Shown here in pieces: positions 41,493 through 50,043 of a DNA stretch of 64,000 nucleotides. The position numbers and the translations under genes are program-made. The notes under the pieces were generated by a model. The model was not told the DNA's origin. It saw only the letters and a list, made by a program, of their open reading frames with translations, and made no database searches. The stretch comes from an uncultured Prevotellaceae bacterium (GTDB lineage Bacteria > Bacteroidota > Bacteroidia > Bacteroidales > Muribaculaceae), in the NCBI GenBank assembly GCA_946409635.1, contig CAMJXD010000007.1, forward strand, positions 26,741 through 90,740, written 5' to 3'. The first letter of the stretch is position 1. Each line of letters begins with the position of its first letter.

Positions 41493-42572
41493 TTACAGGA
41501 ACTTGTCGCCGAACTTGGATTTCACGTCGTTGACATACTGCTTGATTTTCTGTTCCTCCTCGAGAGGGACGATGAGCAGAGCGTCGTCGACGTCGGCAAC
41601 GATGTAACCCTCGAGCCCCGATGCGACGATGAGTTTGTCGCCTTGTAGGGCGACGATGTTGTTGTGGCTGTTGAACATGAGGGCTTTGCAGTTCTGGGTG
41701 ACGTTGCCGTCCTTGTTCTTGGGTGAGTGGTCGTAGAGTGACCTCCAGGTTCCCAGGTCGTTCCAGCCAAAGTCTACCGTCTCGACAAAGACGTTGGGCG
41801 CCTTCTCCATGACGGCAAAGTCGATGCTGATGCTTGGGCATGCCTCGAAGTTGGCATTGATGTAGCTGGTCTCCTGGTGGGTGCCAAAGAACTGCTGGCC
41901 CTGCTCAAAGACGGCGTTGACCTCGGGCGCCCAGGTGTCGAGCGCCTTGAGGATGCTGTCGGCATTCCAGAAGAACATGCCCGAGTTCCAGAAAAACTCG
42001 CCCGAGCGCAGGAACACCCTTGCCAGGTCTTCGTCGGGCTTCTCGGTAAAGGTCTTGACCGTCGAGAAGTTGCCCTCGACTTGCTCTCCCACCTGGATGT
42101 ATCCGTATCCGGTCTCGGGCCGCGTGGGCTTGATACCCATGGTCACCAGGGCGTCGCGATTCTGGATGAAGTCAAAGGCGTTGACAACGCTCTGCCTGAA
42201 CTTCTCCTCGTTGATGATGAGGTGGTCGCTGGGAGCGACCATCATCTGGGCCTGCGGGTTGATGGCCTTGACGTGCCGTGCCGCCCAGGCGATGCACGGT
42301 GCCGTGTTGCGCCTGACGGGTTCCAGCAGGATCTGGCTGTCCTTGATCAGGGGGAGTTGTTCCTTGATGATGGAGAAGTAGTTCTCGTTGGTGATGAGGA
42401 TGATGTTCTCCTGAGGGACTATGCCCTGCATGCGGTCGACAGCCATCTGCAGGAGGCTGCGTCCGGTGCCAAAGAAGTCGATGAACTGTTTGGGCTTGGC
42501 CGCCTTGCTGAAAGGCCAGAACCTGCTGCCCACGCCACCGCACATGATGACGCAAAAACGGTTGCTGTTCAT
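41493..42572 (-). CDS. manC: Mannose-1-phosphate guanylyltransferase
   Basis: The 359-residue protein has the nucleotidyltransferase signature MCGGVGSRFWPFSKAAKPKQF, LEPVRRNTAPCIAWAA, the metal-binding APSDHLI and TFTEKPDEDLA, and the C-terminal VETVDFGWNDLGTWRSLYDH. It makes GDP-mannose from mannose-1-phosphate and GTP, the precursor for GDP-fucose and surface glycans. It is the single-domain form, without the isomerase domain. A -7 element is at 42636-42643. No neighbouring sugar-nucleotide genes are present. Confidence 0.94.
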   Translation of the reverse strand: MNSNRFCVIMCGGVGSRFWPFSKAAKPKQFIDFFGTGRSLLQMAVDRMQGIVPQENIILITNENYFSIIKEQLPLIKDSQILLEPVRRNTAPCIAWAARHVKAINPQAQMMVAPSDHLIINEEKFRQSVVNAFDFIQNRDALVTMGIKPTRPETGYGYIQVGEQVEGNFSTVKTFTEKPDEDLARVFLRSGEFFWNSGMFFWNADSILKALDTWAPEVNAVFEQGQQFFGTHQETSYINANFEACPSISIDFAVMEKAPNVFVETVDFGWNDLGTWRSLYDHSPKNKDGNVTQNCKALMFNSHNNIVALQGDKLIVASGLEGYIVADVDDALLIVPLEEEQKIKQYVNDVKSKFGDKFL

Positions 42573-42635
42573 TATGATATAGGATGCAAGATAGTAGCGT
42601 TAATAATGTTATGAATGGTCGATGATTCAGGTTGC

Positions 42636-42643
42636 AAAGTTAA
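42636..42643 (-). promoter_or_regulatory. -7 element of manC
   Basis: TAACTTTG on the minus strand, 64 bases before ATG 42572. Confidence 0.5.
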
Positions 42644-42804
42644 TGTAAAAATCCGAAACCCGTCGTTGTCGGGTGGAATAATATCGTCATGAAGTGATGT
42701 GGCGACTGTGGTATGATACAGCGGGTCGTCACTCGTTAAGTGTAGCTTTCAGTTTTTTCTCGTTGCGGTGAGGACCCTAGCTGGCTGTGCTCAGCAGCGG
42801 CCCA

Positions 42805-43269
42805 TCACTCGTTGTAATAGATGGGCAGCGTGCGGCTGATGCTCTGCTCGAGCGAGATGAGCGTCTCGGTGGCTGCAACGCCCTCGATGTGCTGGATGTG
42901 ATCGTTGACCAGCGACATCAGGTGCTCATTGTCGTGGGCATAGACCTTGATCATCATGGTGTAGTGGCCGGTGGTGAAATGGCACTCGACCACCTCCTTG
43001 ATCTTGAGCAGCTCTGGCACGACAGTGCGATACATGGAGCCGCGTTCAAGTGTCAGTCCGATGAAGGTGCATGTTGAGTATCCGAGCAGCTTGGGGTTGA
43101 CCTTGTACCCCGAACCCGTAATGACGCCGTCGTCGATGAGTCGCTGTATGCGCTGGTGAACAGCGGCGCGTGAAACGCCACATACCTGGGCAACATCTTT
43201 GCTGGGTATGCGTGCGTTATTCATTACAATGTCTAGTATTTTCCTATCCAGATTATCAATTTTGTCCAT
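42805..43269 (-). CDS. Lrp/AsnC-family transcriptional regulator
   Basis: The 154-residue protein has the AsnC-type helix-turn-helix (LDRKILDIVMNNARIPSKDVAQVCGVSRAAVHQRIQRLIDDGVITGSG) and the RAM ligand domain (VECHFTTGHYTMMIKVYAHDNEHLMSLVNDHIQHIEGVAATETLISLE). Such regulators respond to amino acids. The divergent neighbour layout does not show its targets; lysA lies upstream in the same orientation with a 180-base gap. The promoter match is at 43290-43297. Confidence 0.93.
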   Translation of the reverse strand: MDKIDNLDRKILDIVMNNARIPSKDVAQVCGVSRAAVHQRIQRLIDDGVITGSGYKVNPKLLGYSTCTFIGLTLERGSMYRTVVPELLKIKEVVECHFTTGHYTMMIKVYAHDNEHLMSLVNDHIQHIEGVAATETLISLEQSISRTLPIYYNE

Positions 43270-43289
43270 AAAGTGCGGATTTTTACTTG

Positions 43290-43297
43290 CAAATATA
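43290..43297 (-). promoter_or_regulatory. -7 element of the Lrp-type regulator
   Basis: TATATTTG on the minus strand, 21 bases before the start. Confidence 0.5.
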
Positions 43298-43449
43298 ATC
43301 CCTTTTTTTTAATCTGCTATAGATTTCAGTAATAATTTTTCCATTTTTTTTGCAAGCATTAATTAACTGCTTGTGTAATAGGAGTATAAGTAAGAGCGCT
43401 TTCAATCCGGTTAATTGAATGCCAGAGCATTGCGTTTGTCAGGCCATGG

Positions 43450-44631
43450 CTATAGCTGCTTGTCGCGGGCAAAGGCGCATCCCGGCAATCGCCGCATGTT
43501 GTAGCAGGATGCCATCGACTCGCCATAGGCTCCGGCCGAGCGGATGGCCATCAGGTCGCCGCGTCGCGTGACTGGCAGGCTGCAGTCGTGCTCAAACACG
43601 TCGCTCGATTCACACACGGGACCGACGACGTCGTAGGTCTCTACCGCAGCCTCAGGGGCTGCAGTGAGGTTTTGTATCTTGTGGTGGGCGCCGTATAGTG
43701 CAGGCCTGATCAGGTCGGTCATGCCGGCGTCGAGGATGACAAACTTCTTGCTGCGGTTCTCCTTGACAAAGGTCACGCGGCTGATGAGCGAGCCGCAATT
43801 GGCGACAATGGCGCGTCCTAACTCGAAGTGGATCTGCTGGTTGCCGTTGACCTTGAGTCCCCGCTTGAAGGTGTCGAAGTAGCTCTTGAAATCGGCAATG
43901 GGGCGCTCGTCGGGCATGCTGTAGTCGATGCCCAGGCCGCCGCCCACGTTGATGACCCTGAAGGTGATGCCGCGTTGCCGGTAGTGCTCCGTCAGGCGGT
44001 TGACCGTGTCGCACAGCATGGCAAAAGGCTGCATCGACGTGATCTGGGAACCGATGTGGAAATGCAGTCCCGTCAGGTCGATGTTTTCCATCTTGGCAGC
44101 CATGTCGATTGCCTGGTCAAGGTCGTCGATGCCGATGCCGAACTTGTTGCTCGCCGTGCCGGTGGTGATGTAGCGGTGGGTGTGGGCGTCGATGTCGGGA
44201 TTGACCCTGATGGCGATATGGGCCACCGTGCCCATGTGCCGGGCCAGGTCGTTGATGACCATGAGCTCGGGCACCGATTCCACGTTGAAGCATGCGATGC
44301 CCTGTTCCAGTCCCAGACGTATCTCGCTGTCGGTTTTTCCCACACCCGAGAAGCTCAGTTTGTCGGCGTTGAAACCTGCCTCGATAGCCGCCTTGATTTC
44401 CTGGCCGCTCACGAGGTCGGCTCCCAGACCATGCTGAGCTATGGTCTTGAGAATGTGCGGGTTGCCGTTGGCTTTGACGGCATAGTGTACTATGTACTCT
44501 GTGCCGGCTGTGTGGCGCTTGATTTCCTCGATGGTCCTGTCAAGCAAGGCCATGTCGTAGTAGTAGAACGGCGTGTCAATGCTGTTGACGAGATCCATTT
44601 GAAATCCATGATGGCTGTTAACTTGATGCAT
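43450..44631 (-). CDS. lysA: Diaminopimelate decarboxylase
   Basis: The 393-residue fold type III PLP enzyme has YIVHYAVKANGNPHIL with the PLP lysine, GADLVSGQEIKAA, the HFHIGSQI loop, INVGGGLGIDY and the C-terminal GPVCESSDVFEHDCSLP, with the Cys-Glu-Ser motif shared by these decarboxylases. It converts meso-diaminopimelate to lysine. The same diaminopimelate is used by MurE in the adjacent cell wall cluster. A -7 element at 44716-44723 gives a leader of roughly 80 bases containing an imperfect hairpin. Confidence 0.96.
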   Translation of the reverse strand: MHQVNSHHGFQMDLVNSIDTPFYYYDMALLDRTIEEIKRHTAGTEYIVHYAVKANGNPHILKTIAQHGLGADLVSGQEIKAAIEAGFNADKLSFSGVGKTDSEIRLGLEQGIACFNVESVPELMVINDLARHMGTVAHIAIRVNPDIDAHTHRYITTGTASNKFGIGIDDLDQAIDMAAKMENIDLTGLHFHIGSQITSMQPFAMLCDTVNRLTEHYRQRGITFRVINVGGGLGIDYSMPDERPIADFKSYFDTFKRGLKVNGNQQIHFELGRAIVANCGSLISRVTFVKENRSKKFVILDAGMTDLIRPALYGAHHKIQNLTAAPEAAVETYDVVGPVCESSDVFEHDCSLPVTRRGDLMAIRSAGAYGESMASCYNMRRLPGCAFARDKQL

Positions 44632-44715
44632 CGGTAATCGCTTAAAATTTTGGTCCTGTTCCGGGAGGCGGCGGTGACCATAACAGGTCCAGCCGTTGCC
44701 CGTAAATTGTCAGGG

Positions 44716-44723
44716 CAAAAGTA
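44716..44723 (-). promoter_or_regulatory. -7 element of lysA
   Basis: TACTTTTG on the minus strand, 85 bases before ATG 44631. No clear -33 box. Confidence 0.5.
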
Positions 44724-44993
44724 GATAAAATTATATTGAAAAATAATTATTAAATCATAAAATATGTAAAATTGCACTTATGGAGTGCCAGATGATCCAA
44801 AATCGGGTGAGAAATGGGGGCAGATGCAGACTGAAAATCGGGTTTGTCGACAGATTTTTTACACTTGTAAACTGTGTTGTAATATATTGAGATACAGCAC
44901 TGTTAAAGTTATTGACAAGGGCTGTTAATAAAAAATAACTTTTAAAATGTAAATTCTGTCATTTGTGATTGCAAATTATTCGGAAAATCGTTG

Positions 44994-45001
44994 TACCTTT
45001 G
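44994..45001 (+). promoter_or_regulatory. -7 element of the division and cell wall cluster
   Basis: TACCTTTG, 54 bases before the rsmH start; an imperfect ATTG lies 22 bases upstream. Likely the main promoter for the genes from rsmH on. Confidence 0.6.
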
Positions 45002-45055
45002 AAGTCCCCAAAAAGAGAGGGTGAAACGGCCACCCCAAAGCAATGGTTTGAATGA

Positions 45056-45964
45056 ATGGAACAGACTGTGTATCATATACCTGCCCTGCTCGGGCAGAGC
45101 ATCGACGGGCTTGATATCAAGCCCGGCGGCACGTATGTTGACGTCACCTATGGTGGCGGCGGGCATAGTCGTGCCATCATGACGCGTTTGGGCCCTGAGG
45201 GTCACCTGGTGGGCATGGACCAGGACATGGATGCGTGGGCCAACCGTATCGATGACCCGAGGTTTACATTTGCACACGGCAACTTTGCCTATGTCAAGAA
45301 TTTCGTGCGCTACTACGGCTTTGACCGTGTGGACGGCATTCTTGCCGACCTGGGCGTGTCGTTCCACCACTTTGACGCGGTAGAGCGGGGATTCAGTTTC
45401 CGTGCCGATGCTCCGCTGGACATGCGCATGAACCGTGATGCGTCGTTCACCGCGGCCGAGCTGCTGTCGACCTACAGCGTCGACCGACTGGCCGACGTGC
45501 TGTACCTGTATGGAGAACTCAAGCAGTCGCGCCGCCTGGCAGCAGCGATTCTCAAGGCTGCTCCGGCCACGACGGGCCAGCTTGTCGAGGCTGTCACGCC
45601 CCTGTTGAGGCCGTCGCAGGAGAAGAAGGAGCTGTCGATGGTGTTCCAGGCATTGCGCATCGAGGTCAACGGTGAGCTGGATGCCCTGCGCAAGCTGCTC
45701 TCGCAGTCGCTCGAGCTGCTCAAGCCCGGAGGCCGCCTGGCTGTGATCACCTATCACTCGCTGGAGGACCGCCTGGTCAAGAACTTCATGCGCACGGGTA
45801 ACGTCGAGGGGCGCCAGGAGAAAGACTTCTATGGCCGAGTTTCCACGCCCTGGCGGGTGATTACCGGCAAGGTGATTGTTCCCAGTGCCGAGGAAGTTGC
45901 GCGCAACCCCAGGTCGCGCAGCGCCAAGCTGCGTGTTGCCGAACTGCTGGGCAAGGGAGAGTAA
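45056..45964 (+). CDS. rsmH: 16S rRNA (cytosine-1402 N4) methyltransferase
   Basis: The 302-residue protein begins YHIPALLGQSIDGL and has the SAM-binding YVDVTYGGGGHSRAIM, then GILADLGVSFHHFDAVERGFSFR, ALRIEVNGELDALR and the catalytic-site AVITYHSLEDRLVKNFM, all standard for MraW/RsmH. It methylates C1402 in the ribosomal decoding centre. It is the first gene of the cluster, where mraZ would normally precede it. Confidence 0.96.
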   Translation: MEQTVYHIPALLGQSIDGLDIKPGGTYVDVTYGGGGHSRAIMTRLGPEGHLVGMDQDMDAWANRIDDPRFTFAHGNFAYVKNFVRYYGFDRVDGILADLGVSFHHFDAVERGFSFRADAPLDMRMNRDASFTAAELLSTYSVDRLADVLYLYGELKQSRRLAAAILKAAPATTGQLVEAVTPLLRPSQEKKELSMVFQALRIEVNGELDALRKLLSQSLELLKPGGRLAVITYHSLEDRLVKNFMRTGNVEGRQEKDFYGRVSTPWRVITGKVIVPSAEEVARNPRSRSAKLRVAELLGKGE

Positions 45965-46011
45965 AACAACACACAATACAAACAGATAACTGACGATTAA
46001 CCGACACGACA

Positions 46012-46359
46012 ATGGGTGAAATGAGGAACAATGCCGCCGCTACCGGCAAGAAGGCCGGCAAGGGCTTGATAAGGGGACAGATCTTCTCGCTTGACTTCTT
46101 CAAGCGCAACTGGGTATACGTCGTTTTTGCCGTGGTGATGGCTCTGGCCTACATCGGCAACAAGTTCACGTGCCAGAGCAGTATACAGGAACTCATCAAA
46201 CTGAAGGAGGACCTGTCAAACGCCGAGACCGACCTGGTGGTGTCGAGCGCGGCCTACAACTCGATGACGCGCGAGAGCGAGATGGTGAACCTCATGCGCG
46301 AGAAGCACCTCGACCTGACGGCCCCCGAGGAGCCTTCCTATCACGTGAAAGGCAAGTGA
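46012..46359 (+). CDS. ftsL: FtsL-like division protein
   Basis: The 115-residue protein has a basic cytoplasmic N-terminus, one membrane helix (NWVYVVFAVVMALAYIGNKF, about 35-54) and a coiled-coil-like periplasmic segment (ELIKLKEDLSNAETDLVV). This is the FtsL layout. Its position between rsmH and ftsI supports the identity. It would join FtsQ and other divisome proteins to activate septal synthesis. Confidence 0.85.
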   Translation: MGEMRNNAAATGKKAGKGLIRGQIFSLDFFKRNWVYVVFAVVMALAYIGNKFTCQSSIQELIKLKEDLSNAETDLVVSSAAYNSMTRESEMVNLMREKHLDLTAPEEPSYHVKGK

Positions 46360-46401
46360 AAACAACTATATTTATCCACATCATCACAACATCAATAACC
46401 G

Positions 46402-48528
46402 ATGGCAAAGAAACAAAACAATAAGGGACACATCCTGTGGCGCTATGCGCTGGTGGTGGGAGCAATGCTGCTGTTCTCGTCGGTGATCGTGTATAACATG
46501 TTCAAGATTTCTATCGTTCAGGCCAAGGCCTGGAACGCCAAGGCCAAGAGCGTGCTGGACGTTACTACGCAGATTGCCCCCGAACGAGGCAAGCTGCTGG
46601 CTGATAACGGCACCGTGCTGTCGGCCAACCTGCAGTTCTACATCGCCCGCATCGACTGGTTTACCCAGGGCATCAAGGAGGAGACCCTGATGAAGCACGT
46701 AGGCCCGCTGTGTGACAGCCTAGCCCGCTTTGACAGCACGATGACCGCTGCCCAGTGGCGCGAGAAGCTGCTGACTGACCGCAAGCGCATCCTCGATGCC
46801 GCCGAGCCCGATCCCAATAACCCCAACAAGAAGCTGCGCAAGAACCGCGCCTACAAGCTGCTGCCCAAGATGCTCAGCCACAGGGAGCTTGAACGCCTCA
46901 AGAGTTTCCCCTTCCTGAACCTGCCCTGGAAGGAGAACGGCTTCTATACCGAGTCGATCGTGCGCCGCACCAAGCCTTACGGCTCGATGGCTGCCCGCAG
47001 TATCGGCAGCCTGGACAGCACGGGCGTGCATGGCCGTTCGGGCCTGGAGCGCGCCCTGGACACGCTGCTCTATGGCACACCGGGCGTTGCGCGCAACATC
47101 CAGCTGACCTATGACATTGTGCCGGTCGAGAGCGAACCTGCCATCGACGGCTATGATATCACCACGACCATCAACGTGCAGTTGCAGGACATCGTGGAGC
47201 ATGAGCTCAACGCCATGTGCATCGAGAGCGAGGCCGAGTGGGGCACCTGTGTGCTCATGGAGGTGGCCACAGGCGACATCAAGGCCATCAGCAACCTGGA
47301 GCGCAGCAAGACCGAACCCGGCATGTACATCGAGAGCATCAACCATGCGGTGCTGGGTTATGAGCCTGGGTCGGTGGTCAAGACTATCTCGATGATGGTT
47401 GCCCTGGAAGACGGTATCGTCACCAACATCGAGTCGCAGTGGGCGACCGGATCGGGCTGGGCCTATGCCGGCGGCAACCCGATTCACGACTCGCATCCCA
47501 CGACATCACTGTCGGCCCGCGGCATCATCGAGATGTCGTCCAACATAGGTATGGCGCGCATCATCACCTCGAAGTATGGCAGCAACCCGCCGGCCTTCAA
47601 GAAGCGCCTTGAGGAGATGGGCTTCTTTGAGCCTTTCAACCTGGGTATCGCCGGCGAGCAGACTCCCCAATTCAGCAATGCCGAGGTCGAGGCCGGCGGC
47701 CGCGTGGTGCTCTCGCGCCAGGCCTACGGCTATGCGTCCCGGATTCCGCCGTTGTGCACGCTGGCCATGTACAATGCCATTGCCAACGACGGCAAGTATG
47801 TGCGTCCGCGCCTGTTCACCAAGCTCTCGCGCGAGGGCGAACCCGACTCGATCATTCCCGTGACCTACATCCGCAAGCAGGTGTGCTCACCCGAGAATGC
47901 CGCCAAGCTGCGTCTCATGTTGCACGACGTGGTGTGGGGCAAGTTCGGAACCGCCCGCAAGTATGTGCAGGACGACCGCGTCGAGATTGCCGGCAAGACC
48001 GGCACGGCCTATGACGTCGTGAACGGCACTTATGCCGCCTCCAAGCGTCTGGCCTTCTGCGGCTTTTTCCCCTATGACAAGCCCAAGTACTCCTGCATCG
48101 TGCTCATGAAGGGAGCTAACCGCGGTGCCGCTGCCTGCAGTGGCATGGTGCTCAAGAACATCGCCCTCAAGATGTATGCCCACGGCTTGCTGGGCAACCT
48201 CCCTGACTATAGCGCCGCCGACAAGGACGACAAGAATGACAAGGCAGGCTACCCGACGCTCTATGCCTCGATGGGCGACAGCAAGTCCAACAACCTGCAA
48301 CGCGGCTACAGTGTGGCCACGCCTCACCGTTACGCCCGTCCTGCCCGCGTAGAAAAAGGCGTGCCCAACGTCATCGGCCTCGACATCCGCGAGGCTATCA
48401 AGCTCCTCGAGAACGCCGGGTTGACCGTGAGCTTCACCGGCACCGGCATGGTCGTGGGGCAGAGTGTCAAGGCCGGCTCGGAGTATAGCCGAGGCCAGCG
48501 AGTGTATCTGAAATTAAAAACATCCTAA
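46402..48528 (+). CDS. ftsI: Penicillin-binding protein FtsI (PBP3) with PASTA domain
   Basis: The 708-residue protein has a membrane anchor (14-34), a dimerisation domain (APERGKLLADNGTVLSAN; GRSGLERALD) and a transpeptidase domain. Catalytic motifs are Ser324-V-V-Lys327 in YEPGSVVK, Ser379-Ser-Asn381 and Lys532-Thr-Gly534. A C-terminal PASTA domain (GVPNVIGLDIREAIKLLENAGL..., about 651-708) completes it. It cross-links septal peptidoglycan with FtsW. It is larger than E. coli FtsI (588), mainly through the PASTA module and an insertion near 120-190, which is usual for Bacteroidetes. Confidence 0.95.
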   Translation: MAKKQNNKGHILWRYALVVGAMLLFSSVIVYNMFKISIVQAKAWNAKAKSVLDVTTQIAPERGKLLADNGTVLSANLQFYIARIDWFTQGIKEETLMKHVGPLCDSLARFDSTMTAAQWREKLLTDRKRILDAAEPDPNNPNKKLRKNRAYKLLPKMLSHRELERLKSFPFLNLPWKENGFYTESIVRRTKPYGSMAARSIGSLDSTGVHGRSGLERALDTLLYGTPGVARNIQLTYDIVPVESEPAIDGYDITTTINVQLQDIVEHELNAMCIESEAEWGTCVLMEVATGDIKAISNLERSKTEPGMYIESINHAVLGYEPGSVVKTISMMVALEDGIVTNIESQWATGSGWAYAGGNPIHDSHPTTSLSARGIIEMSSNIGMARIITSKYGSNPPAFKKRLEEMGFFEPFNLGIAGEQTPQFSNAEVEAGGRVVLSRQAYGYASRIPPLCTLAMYNAIANDGKYVRPRLFTKLSREGEPDSIIPVTYIRKQVCSPENAAKLRLMLHDVVWGKFGTARKYVQDDRVEIAGKTGTAYDVVNGTYAASKRLAFCGFFPYDKPKYSCIVLMKGANRGAAACSGMVLKNIALKMYAHGLLGNLPDYSAADKDDKNDKAGYPTLYASMGDSKSNNLQRGYSVATPHRYARPARVEKGVPNVIGLDIREAIKLLENAGLTVSFTGTGMVVGQSVKAGSEYSRGQRVYLKLKTS

Positions 48529-48539
48529 AATCGCAAGAG

Positions 48540-50012
48540 ATGATCATGAAAAATTTATCGCAATTACTCACAGTTGTCAAGCCGCTGCAAGTGGCTGGTG
48601 ACACCGATGTGCCAATCACCGACCTCATCAACGACTCCCGCCTGGCGTCGCCCGGTGCGATGTTTGTCGCCGTCAAGGGCGTGGCCGTGGACTCCCACCG
48701 CTTCATTGCCGACGTGGTGAAGGCCGGGGCTCGAGCCATCGTGTGTGAAGACATGCCCGCACAGCAGGACGACAACGTCACCTACATACAGGTAGAGAAC
48801 AGCGTCATCGCGCTGGCTCACCTGGCCGATGAGTGGTTTGACCACCCGTCGCGCCGCCTGCGCCTCGTGGGCGTGACCGGCACCAACGGCAAGACCACGA
48901 CCGCCACGCTGCTCTACGAGATGGCCCGCATGCTGGGCCACAAGGCCGGCCTGCTCTCGACGGTCAAGAACATCATCGACACCGTTGAGCAGCCTGCAGC
49001 ACAGACCACGCCCGACCACCTGACGCTCAACCGCCTGTTGCACGAGATGGTGGAGGCCGGCTGCGAGTATGCCTTCATGGAGGTGAGCTCCCATGCCTGT
49101 GTGCAGCGCCGCATCGAGGGCATCCACTTCACGGGCGGCATCTTCACCAACCTGACGCGTGACCACATGGACTTCCACAAGACCGTGGACAACTATATCG
49201 CTGCCAAGAAGATGTTCTTTGACGCATTGCCCAAGGGCGCATTTGCCCTGGTGAATGCCGACGACAAGGTGGGCGACGTGATGCTGCAGAACACCGCTGC
49301 TGGCAAGTATCACTACTCGTTGCGCACGATGGCCGACTACAAGGGCCGCATCGTGGAATCGCGCCTCGACGGCACGACGCTCGAGCTCAACGGCCACCAG
49401 GTGGAGGTCATGTTCACCGGCCGCTTTAACGCCTACAACCTGTTGTCGGTCTACGGCGCGTCGCTGCTGCTGGGCTTCGACCCGCAGCAAGTGCTTGTCA
49501 AGATGAGTCTGCTGGAGCCGGTTGCCGGCCGCTTCCAGACGCTGCGCTCGCCTCGTGGCTACACCGCCATCATCGACTATGCCCACACCCCCGATGCCCT
49601 GGTCAACGTGCTTGACACCATCCGCGAGGTGGTGGGTACCAGCGGCCACGTCATCACCGTGTGTGGCTGCGGCGGTGACCGTGACACCGGCAAGCGTCCC
49701 ATCATGGCCCGTGAAGCCGCCGTCAGGAGCGACCGCGTGGTGCTCACCAGCGACAACCCGCGCAGCGAGGATCCCGACGAGATCCTGCGCCAGATGGAGG
49801 TGGGCTTGCCCGACGAGATGCGCCCCCACACGCTCACCATCACCGACCGTCGTCAAGCCATACGCACGGCATGCCAGCTGGCTGGGCGCGGCGACGTGGT
49901 GCTCGTTGCCGGCAAGGGCCACGAGGATTATCAGGAAATCAAGGGCGTGAAGCACCACTTCGACGACCGCGAGCAAGTGCTGGAAGTGTTCGGCACCGAG
50001 TCGCCCGATTAA
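48540..50012 (+). CDS. murE: UDP-MurNAc-L-Ala-D-Glu:meso-diaminopimelate ligase
   Basis: The 490-residue Mur ligase has the ATP loop VTGTNGKTTTATLL (112-125), FTNLTRDHMDFH with the carbamylated-lysine region, IIDYAHTPDALVNVL and the specificity motif TSDNPRSEDPDEI. DNPR indicates meso-diaminopimelate as substrate, consistent with lysA nearby. A second ATG two codons in (48546) is an equally plausible start. It lies 11 bases after ftsI. Confidence 0.97.
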   Translation: MIMKNLSQLLTVVKPLQVAGDTDVPITDLINDSRLASPGAMFVAVKGVAVDSHRFIADVVKAGARAIVCEDMPAQQDDNVTYIQVENSVIALAHLADEWFDHPSRRLRLVGVTGTNGKTTTATLLYEMARMLGHKAGLLSTVKNIIDTVEQPAAQTTPDHLTLNRLLHEMVEAGCEYAFMEVSSHACVQRRIEGIHFTGGIFTNLTRDHMDFHKTVDNYIAAKKMFFDALPKGAFALVNADDKVGDVMLQNTAAGKYHYSLRTMADYKGRIVESRLDGTTLELNGHQVEVMFTGRFNAYNLLSVYGASLLLGFDPQQVLVKMSLLEPVAGRFQTLRSPRGYTAIIDYAHTPDALVNVLDTIREVVGTSGHVITVCGCGGDRDTGKRPIMAREAAVRSDRVVLTSDNPRSEDPDEILRQMEVGLPDEMRPHTLTITDRRQAIRTACQLAGRGDVVLVAGKGHEDYQEIKGVKHHFDDREQVLEVFGTESPD

Positions 50013-50043
50013 TCAGATTATTCACATCACAAACATCAAGGTT

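Larger units (their letters stand above)
44632..45055. other. Divergent regulatory region of lysA and the division cluster
   Basis: Minus strand: TACTTTTG at 44716-44723 for lysA. An imperfect 9-base stem (44652-44660 with 44682-44690) lies in its leader. Plus strand: TACCTTTG at 44994-45001 for rsmH, 54 bases before the ATG. A TTTACACTTGTAAA dyad sits at 44858-44871. No mraZ gene is present on either strand. Confidence 0.6.

Noticed and set aside
44632..44720. Lysine riboswitch upstream of lysA
   Set aside because: The leader is about 80 bases and lacks the five-helix lysine aptamer; only one imperfect stem is present.
48564..49976. Long minus-strand frame opposite murE
   Set aside because: MurE motifs are complete on the plus strand; the antisense frame has only shadow composition.
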